Source: Clostridiales bacterium
Lineage (GTDB): Bacteria > Bacillota > Clostridia > Oscillospirales > CAG-272
Direction: 5' to 3'
NCBI GenBank assembly: GCA_003522145.1
Contig: DPGD01000021.1
Location: forward strand, 44,192-71,440
Length of the DNA: 27,249 bases
Positions within the stretch are counted from its first letter, which is position 1. The number at the start of each line of letters is the position of its first letter. A program made the position numbers and the translations under genes. The notes under the pieces are model-generated. The model had not been told where the DNA came from and did not search any database. It was given only the letters and a program-made list of their open reading frames with translations. Below are positions 22,508 to 27,249 of this stretch, one piece after another.

Positions 22508-22576
22508 ATGATTCACGAAAAACGCTGCAAAGTCAATGCAGAAAAAAGAACAAGGAAAAAGGAGGTGCTACGGTGA
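22508..22576 (+). CDS. 22-residue basic leader ORF
   Basis: ATG at 22508 preceded by CGGAGGTGTAACC, an excellent RBS. The peptide is very basic (MIHEKRCKVNAEKRTRKKEV ends LR). Its TGA (22574-22576) overlaps the GTG start of the large polymerase-like gene at 22573, and its last codons contain that gene's AGGAGG. It is either a short functional peptide or a leader that couples translation to the large gene. No family is recognisable. Confidence 0.55.
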   Translation: MIHEKRCKVNAEKRTRKKEVLR

Positions 22577-25467
22577 AAAAAGGTGCAAAGAAAGAGCCGG
22601 AGATGGTGCGGATTATTGCGATTGACGGAAGTGACATCCTGAAACACGGAATCACGACGTGCAAGGACGGAAAACTTTATCACGACGCCTTCCGCGGTGT
22701 GCTGGATGAGAGCCTTGATACGCTGAAAATGAAAGAAATCTTCAAACGACACAAGGCAGAGTTGCCGTTCCCGTATCTGGAGAACAAGCAGTTTTGCCGC
22801 GCCGTAGTCAATGTCTCCTTTGCATACGCCATCAAGCAGCTTGAGCAGTACGGGCGCAGGTTTGTGCGGTACGGATGCACGGTGACGGACGATGAGATGA
22901 CCGACCATGTGTGCGTGCGCGACGGCGAGTTGATCGCCATTGAGGTGCCGTATCAGAAAGACACGCAATATGCGTCGGTGCAGAATCCGATTTCTGAGGC
23001 ACTGCTCGGCAAATATTTTGTGTACGATAGTGAGGCAAAGGCATACCGCAGAAGCAAGGCGGTGATTCCTTCTGCCGTTACCTGCAAGGCGATACGCGAA
23101 AAGCTCTATACTGAGGGCTTCGATATTGACGGCGTGCATTATGTGCGCTACAAGCGCAGTGCCGGAGCAAGCCGTGACGGGCGTTGCATGTTCATTGCCG
23201 AGCCACTGTATGCCGACATGATGAAGTGGAGTGCTTGCGGGCTGTCAGCGGATGATGTGACCGATCAGGCATCGTGGCAGGCGTACCTTTCCCTGACAAT
23301 GAGCAGCATTGAAGGCACTATTCGGTTGCCGAAAAAGGCGATTCTCATCATGCCGGATGCCGTCAGCACCTTTGAAACAGATGCGGTCAGCGTGGAAGAG
23401 ACTGCCGACCATGACCTTACGGCGACCGAAAAGAAAGTGCGGGTTAAGAATAAGATATGGGACGGACAGGCGATGCTCGACATCAGCGTGTTTGAAGAAA
23501 ACGGGTACGCTGACTATGGCATGGTGCTGTTGCGCAACCGTTTCTTCAAGACCTGCGCGTTCAATACGCGGTTGCAGGAATGGTTTGCGGACAACGGCAT
23601 TGCCGGTGTCAGTCAGCTTACGGGCTATACCACCGCGCGGGATGTGAAGGATATCAAGCTGGTTATCACCGAAAGCAGCCTGAAATATCTCAAATTCATG
23701 CCGCCGAAGACCTCCTATAAGAAGGGCTTCAAACAGTGGCTCGACGCCGCATACGAAGGCAAAGACGAATCGGTGTTCGGCGTTGTCAAGACGGACAAGC
23801 CCGCGCCGCTGATGAACGGGAGCATGGCGTACACCAATTATCAGCTGATAAACACGCTCGGACTTTCCTATGCGGGCATAGAAGAAAAGGTGCTGGCGGA
23901 TTCCTTTGATTACCTTGACAATATATTGGCGGATTCCGCTTTTCTGCGTTACCACATTCACACGCCGGAAGCGGTGGCAAAAATGCAGGAAGACGAGATT
24001 CCCGATCTTGAAACCTACCGTATGGAGACGGTACTCGACATGACCTGCCGCACGCCGTATTTTGAAAACACGGATTTTTATAAATCCTTCCGCCGTGAGA
24101 CGGTGTCGCATTTCAAGGATCAGCTGAAGGATGGCAGAATTCCCGTCGGCGGCGGATATATGACGATGTTCGGCAATCCCTGCGAGTTTCTGTATGCGTT
24201 GATCGGTTGGTGGCAGGAGGGGGATGAGTCGGTTACCTTCGGCGCGGAGGAAATCTTCACGACTGCTTTTCCGCTTGATCAGATTGTGCTTTGTTCCCGC
24301 AGTCCGCATATCACGATGGGAAATCTGTACCTCGCGCGAAACATGGGCAATGTGGAGATTACGGCTTACTTCAATCTGACGCCGAACATCGTCTGTGTCA
24401 ATTCCATCGACAGCAATCTCTTGCATCGTCTGAACGGCTCGGACTTTGATTCGGACACACTGCTTGTCACCGATGAAGAGTGGCTTGTGCGTGGTTCCGC
24501 GCAATGCTATCAGCCGCTGAAAGTTCCTGTATGCATGGTGGAGTCTGCGGGCAAAGCGGAATACACGGGTACGCCGTCGGGACTGGCAAAACTCGATTAC
24601 GACATTGCCGAAAACAAAATCGGTGAGATCGTCAACCTCTCGCAGTTTCTCAATTGCCTGTTCTGGGATCTGCTGTTCACGGGCAAAACCGACTACGAGC
24701 CGCTGTCGCTTTACTATGACATCTGCAAGCTCGCCGTCCTTTCCGGCATGGAGATCGACAAGGCAAAACGGATGTATGCAGTGGACACGGGCAAGGTGCT
24801 GAGGCAGCTCGGTGAGTACCGACGAAAATACAAAGAGGCAAACGGCGGGCATCTACCGGAGTTCTTTATCTCCATGACAGGAGGCAGCGACGGAGGAACG
24901 GGAGAAAACAAGGCACGACTCAACTGTCCGATGTCGTTTGTCTATGATGCGGTGAACGCTTACCGCGGCAAAGCAAAGAGCGTGAAAACGATTCCGCTGT
25001 CGGAACTCTTTTCGCTTGACAACGGCGACTGCGGCGCCAACGATACGCACAAGAAGCAGAACATCATCAAAGCGGTGACGGAAGCCTTCTCACAGATCAC
25101 AGCTTTGCAAACTGCGGCAAGCAAGTGCGAGGAAGATGAAAAAGCGATCTATCGGAATGAGGCGCAGGAAATTTATCTAAAATGCCTTGAAAAGGTATCC
25201 AAGAATGTGGTAAACGATCACATCCTCGCGATGCTTCTCTCCGAGATTGACCATCCTGATGATTCCCGCTACGAAATCAAGTCCTGCCGATATTTTCTCT
25301 TCTCCTGTCTTTTGTATGAGGAGAACCGCAGGTTGCTTTCCAAAGTGAAAACGCCGGAGGATTATGTCCCTTACGACCTGATCCGAGTCGAGCCCGAACT
25401 CGTTCCCGAAGGCTACCGTACGGAATGGATTTACGGTTTTCCGCATGCGCACCTGCTGATCAAATAA
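22573..25467 (+). CDS. Putative two-barrel (RdRP/YonO-like) RNA polymerase
   Basis: 964 residues from a GTG at 22573 (AAGGAGG upstream). Key motif: LNGSDFDSDTLLVTDE, with DFDSD at 624-628, matching the DxDxD catalytic loop (NADFDGD in cellular beta', DLDGD in eukaryotic RdRPs) that binds the active-site metal in double-psi beta-barrel polymerases. About 50 residues before it, VLCSRSPHITMGN (572-584) resembles the RdRP/beta' xxRNPxxxxGD segment. Some 300 residues earlier, WDGQAML (296-302) and MVLLRNRFFKTCAFN (317-331, Arg321 and Lys326) resemble the first-barrel DGxGxxS and QxRxxxxKG motifs. Motif order and spacing agree with a single-chain polymerase. An N-terminal YKRSAGASRDGRCMFIAE block may also belong to the polymerase. 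I do not know an assigned function for this family. It begins the mobile-element gene cluster and ends at a strong terminator. Identification is by motif reading only. Confidence 0.6.
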   Translation: MKKGAKKEPEMVRIIAIDGSDILKHGITTCKDGKLYHDAFRGVLDESLDTLKMKEIFKRHKAELPFPYLENKQFCRAVVNVSFAYAIKQLEQYGRRFVRYGCTVTDDEMTDHVCVRDGELIAIEVPYQKDTQYASVQNPISEALLGKYFVYDSEAKAYRRSKAVIPSAVTCKAIREKLYTEGFDIDGVHYVRYKRSAGASRDGRCMFIAEPLYADMMKWSACGLSADDVTDQASWQAYLSLTMSSIEGTIRLPKKAILIMPDAVSTFETDAVSVEETADHDLTATEKKVRVKNKIWDGQAMLDISVFEENGYADYGMVLLRNRFFKTCAFNTRLQEWFADNGIAGVSQLTGYTTARDVKDIKLVITESSLKYLKFMPPKTSYKKGFKQWLDAAYEGKDESVFGVVKTDKPAPLMNGSMAYTNYQLINTLGLSYAGIEEKVLADSFDYLDNILADSAFLRYHIHTPEAVAKMQEDEIPDLETYRMETVLDMTCRTPYFENTDFYKSFRRETVSHFKDQLKDGRIPVGGGYMTMFGNPCEFLYALIGWWQEGDESVTFGAEEIFTTAFPLDQIVLCSRSPHITMGNLYLARNMGNVEITAYFNLTPNIVCVNSIDSNLLHRLNGSDFDSDTLLVTDEEWLVRGSAQCYQPLKVPVCMVESAGKAEYTGTPSGLAKLDYDIAENKIGEIVNLSQFLNCLFWDLLFTGKTDYEPLSLYYDICKLAVLSGMEIDKAKRMYAVDTGKVLRQLGEYRRKYKEANGGHLPEFFISMTGGSDGGTGENKARLNCPMSFVYDAVNAYRGKAKSVKTIPLSELFSLDNGDCGANDTHKKQNIIKAVTEAFSQITALQTAASKCEEDEKAIYRNEAQEIYLKCLEKVSKNVVNDHILAMLLSEIDHPDDSRYEIKSCRYFLFSCLLYEENRRLLSKVKTPEDYVPYDLIRVEPELVPEGYRTEWIYGFPHAHLLIK

Positions 25468-25481
25468 CAAAACAGTACACA

Positions 25482-25511
25482 AGAGTGTCGGACAACCGGC
25501 ACTCTTTTTTT
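25482..25511 (+). terminator. Intrinsic terminator after the polymerase-like gene
   Basis: AGAGTGTCGG (25482-25491) pairs with CCGGCACTCT (25496-25505) around an ACAA loop, followed by a run of Ts to 25511. It is 15 bp beyond the stop codon, so the gene forms its own transcription unit. Confidence 0.9.
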
Positions 25512-25562
25512 CGGGGCTTGCCCCGAACCCCACTTGAAACTTTCTTGAAAGAAAGTTTCAAG
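25511..25562 (+). repeat. Two further hairpins before the replication-initiator-like gene
   Basis: TCGGGGC/GCCCCGA (25511-25526, 2-nt loop) and a perfect 12-bp stem CTTGAAACTTTC/GAAAGTTTCAAG (25533-25562, loop TTGAAA). Together with the terminator they make three stems in 80 bp. They may insulate or control the next gene. Confidence 0.65.
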
Positions 25563-25599
25563 ACTTCAAAGAACTTTACTGAAAAGGAGGGATCAATGA

Positions 25600-26040
25600 T
25601 TGAGCAAACAGTATAAAACATTTTATTACCACAACGCCCGCGACATTCCCGGCGAATATTTTCCGATGCCGAAAAGCATTTTTCGTTTGGGGCTGACTGC
25701 GGGTGAAATTCTCGTGTACACCTATCTGATGTACTGCGAGGACAGAAAAACCTTTCAGTGCCATCCGAGCTACGCCACTATCGGCGAGGCGGTGAACATG
25801 AGCAATAACACGGTGGCAAAGCACGTGGAGGGGCTTGTGCGCAAGGGGTTGATTACCACCGAGCGCACGACCGTGAAAACGCGGGACGGGCGCACGCACA
25901 ACGGGAGCCTGCTCTATACGCTCTGCCCGCTTGCACCGGTGGAGCAGGCATATTTTGAAAAGCAGATACGGGAGGCATCCGCGCGGCTGAATTTCAAAGC
26001 TGCGCTTGAAAAATACGAAAAAAAGAAAGGAGGTGCGTAA
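25600..26040 (+). CDS. Winged-helix replication-initiator (RepA N-terminal)-like protein
   Basis: 146 residues from a TTG at 25600 with GGAGGG 8 bp upstream. An ATG four bases earlier (25596) is out of frame and yields only MIEQTV. The sequence FPMPKSIFRLGLTAGEILVY, then SYATIGEAVNMSNNTVAKHV and EGLVRKGLITTERT is the winged-helix fold of RepA_N/DnaD-like initiators found in Firmicutes plasmids and conjugative elements. It is short, so it may be a regulator with the same fold rather than a full initiator. It is followed one base after its stop by the next gene. Confidence 0.75.
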   Translation: MSKQYKTFYYHNARDIPGEYFPMPKSIFRLGLTAGEILVYTYLMYCEDRKTFQCHPSYATIGEAVNMSNNTVAKHVEGLVRKGLITTERTTVKTRDGRTHNGSLLYTLCPLAPVEQAYFEKQIREASARLNFKAALEKYEKKKGGA

Positions 26041-26041
26041 G

Positions 26042-26257
26042 ATGAAGCACTCGATTTACAAAACGCGGGAGGAACTGCCGATGTACCTGACCGTGATGGA
26101 TGTGGCAGACCTGCTCGGCATTTCCCGTGCCAGTGCTTATGAGCTGGTACGGGAGCAGAACTTCCCGAAGCTGAAAATCGTGACGGGACGCATCATCATT
26201 CCGCGGGACAGACTGCTTGAATGGCTCGACGAACAGACACGCTATGACCGGGTCTGA
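26042..26257 (+). CDS. Small excisionase-type HTH protein
   Basis: 71 residues from the ATG at 26042 (AAGGAGGTGCGTAAG). An upstream in-frame ATG at 26006 lies within the preceding gene. LTVMDVADLLGISRASAYEL, then VREQNFPKLKIVTGRIIIPR is the MerR-like HTH_17 domain of excisionases and plasmid regulators, covering nearly the whole protein. It could bend DNA for excision or regulate replication or transfer. It is coupled to the winged-helix gene. Confidence 0.8.
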   Translation: MKHSIYKTREELPMYLTVMDVADLLGISRASAYELVREQNFPKLKIVTGRIIIPRDRLLEWLDEQTRYDRV

Positions 26258-26502
26258 CGGTCGAATATTTGGTAGCAGGATAAAGCCGTGTCTCGGACGC
26301 GGCAATTTACACCGTCCGGCAACGCCGGGCGGGGATTTGACGGCGAAATACGGGGATTTGGGCGGGCTTGCAAAAACGCCACCTGTGTCTCGCGTATGCC
26401 GAAAAAGACTGCCTGCGGGTCTCAAACACGAAAATCACTTGGAAAATCGGGCTTTTTTCGTGTCTCAGACTGTAGGACAACGAAAACAGAAAGGTTGAAA
26501 TT
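26258..26502 (+). other. Non-coding region, candidate oriT
   Basis: No gene is supported. GTGTCTC occurs three times (26288-26294, 26385-26391, 26460-26466), and ACACGAAAA (26425-26433) forms an inverted repeat with TTTTTTCGTGT (26452-26462), whose right arm overlaps the third copy. A gap with repeats directly upstream of a small DNA-binding mobilization protein and a relaxase is where oriT usually lies. The nick site cannot be named from sequence alone. Confidence 0.45.
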
Positions 26503-26916
26503 ATGACAAAAGAAAAGCAAAATGACGCGATGCCGTCGAAAGGCGTCCGGCTTCGCGTCGATCAATGGGAGGACTGTGACAGGTTCTCCGAAACACTCAA
26601 AATGGCATCACGGAACGATTTTATCCGCGATGCCATTGATTTTTATCTGGAATATCTGCGGCGGAACAACTCGGTGAAGTTCCTAACGCCTGCGCTTGAG
26701 TCGGTCATTTCCGCCAAGGTGCGGGACAGTGAAGAACGGCTTGCCCGACTGCTTTTCAAGCTGGCGGTCGATCAGAATCTGCTCGCGCACGCGGTCGCGG
26801 ACTGCTTTGAGTTCAGTCCCGCGGAGATTGATAACATGCGTAATGACTCGGTGCGCGAGGTCAAAGAAACAAACGGAACCATCCGAACGGATGAAATATT
26901 GAATACAAAGAGGTAA
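26503..26916 (+). CDS. Ribbon-helix-helix-like mobilization accessory protein
   Basis: 137 residues. GVRLRVDQWEDCDRFSETLK, then MASRNDFIRDAIDFYLEYLR is a ribbon-helix-helix-like DNA-binding unit, followed by a helical C-terminal half (RLARLLFKLAVDQNLLAHAV). Such proteins commonly precede relaxase genes, bind oriT and act as MobC/TraY-like partners. RBS AAAGG before the ATG. The relaxase starts 5 bp after its stop. Confidence 0.75.
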   Translation: MTKEKQNDAMPSKGVRLRVDQWEDCDRFSETLKMASRNDFIRDAIDFYLEYLRRNNSVKFLTPALESVISAKVRDSEERLARLLFKLAVDQNLLAHAVADCFEFSPAEIDNMRNDSVREVKETNGTIRTDEILNTKR

Positions 26917-26921
26917 TTTTT

Positions 26922-27249
26922 ATGGCAAAGCTGATTTTGAAAGCGCCGTATTACAAGCGCGGTCACAAAACCGAGGACGGAAGAGGTCGCGGCGGTTACG
27001 CGGAATATATCGCAACGCGCGAAGGCGTGGAACTATTGCGCGGCGGCATGGTGAACTATATCGGTCAGCGCAAAGGCTCCTGCGGACTGTTCTCGGATGA
27101 AGACGTGAGCGTTGACCTTGCGAAAGTCAGCCAGGAGATTGACAACCATCCCGGAAATGTGTGGGCACTTATCTTCTCCTTGAAGCGCGAGGATGCCGAA
27201 CGGCTCGGCTATAATTCCGCCGCGCAGTGGATGCATCTGCTCCGTTCCC
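26922..27249 (+). CDS. MobP3-family relaxase, N-terminal part
   Basis: The frame opens at the ATG at 26922 (AGAGGTAATTTTT before it) and runs off the window end (109 residues visible). LILKAPYYKRGHKTEDG, GGYAEYIATREGVELL and HPGNVWALIFSLKREDAERLGY match the start of the MobP3/MobL-type relaxases of Firmicutes mobile elements. The enzyme would nick oriT and attach to the 5' end for transfer. The catalytic tyrosine and histidine motifs cannot be judged, since most of the protein is beyond the window. Confidence 0.8.
   Translation, partial: MAKLILKAPYYKRGHKTEDGRGRGGYAEYIATREGVELLRGGMVNYIGQRKGSCGLFSDEDVSVDLAKVSQEIDNHPGNVWALIFSLKREDAERLGYNSAAQWMHLLRS

Noticed and set aside
23245..24852. 535-codon open frame on the minus strand opposite the polymerase-like gene
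   Set aside because: It is antisense to conserved motifs of the plus-strand protein, lacks an RBS, and its Arg/His-rich composition is typical of reverse-strand shadows of GC-rich codons.
26288..26466. CRISPR-like array from the GTGTCTC repeats
   Set aside because: Repeats are only 7 bp with unequal spacing (97 and 75 bp) and no cas gene is nearby.

Overview
The window looks like a chromosomal stretch from a Clostridia-class Firmicute (Oscillospiraceae/Lachnospiraceae-like gut lineage). The phage gene set is the one usual in these hosts (P27 small terminase, DUF4314, DUF1492, DUF2800, DUF2815, an rrp5-like small protein, MobP3 relaxase nearby). Ribosome binding sites are strong AGGAGG types and several genes start with TTG or GTG. 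No taxonomic marker beyond a partial tRNA-Trp is present, so the assignment is inference.

Layout. Positions 1-59 are the 3' part of tRNA-Trp, followed by two terminators. About 361-22300 is a siphovirus-type prophage read almost entirely on the minus strand. From right to left it has: an AT-rich immunity region (divergent promoters with four operator-like sites, a C1-type repressor and an ImmA/IrrE-like protease with zinc ribbons, 20318-22225); an early/replication operon (sigma-like protein, Cas4-like nuclease, ssDNA-binding protein, family A DNA polymerase, primase-helicase, VRR-NUC nuclease, SNF2 helicase, 10617-19959); a sigma-region-4-like DUF1492 late regulator followed by three TGTTGCA iterons; HNH endonuclease; small terminase; a DNA-modification block (short SAM synthetase, ParB-methyltransferase, PAPS-reductase-family protein, cytosine methyltransferase remnant); DUF4314; and large terminase. 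Two self-contained cargo genes sit in the late region: a DUF4143 ATPase with its own promoter and terminator, and an oppositely oriented HTH-Fic gene with its own promoter and operator-like repeats.

The prophage is defective. The large terminase loses its nuclease half. Portal, protease, capsid and tail genes are missing. The first 30 or so codons of a tape-measure gene run straight into the C-terminus of a large serine recombinase. The cytosine methyltransferase has lost its middle. These junctions look like three separate internal deletions, unless they are assembly errors. The immunity, replication, modification and cargo genes remain open.

From about 22430 to the end, the plus strand carries the start of a mobilizable or conjugative element: a 22-codon leader ORF coupled to a 964-residue protein, a winged-helix replication-initiator-like protein, a small excisionase-type HTH protein, a non-coding stretch suited to an oriT, a ribbon-helix-helix-like mobilization protein, and the N-terminus of a MobP3-type relaxase. 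The 964-residue protein is the most interesting object. It has the DxDxD signature (DFDSD) and upstream DG...R...K motifs expected of two-barrel RNA polymerases (the eukaryotic RdRP/QDE-1, YonO and crAss-phage RNAP group), so the element may carry its own single-subunit RNA polymerase.
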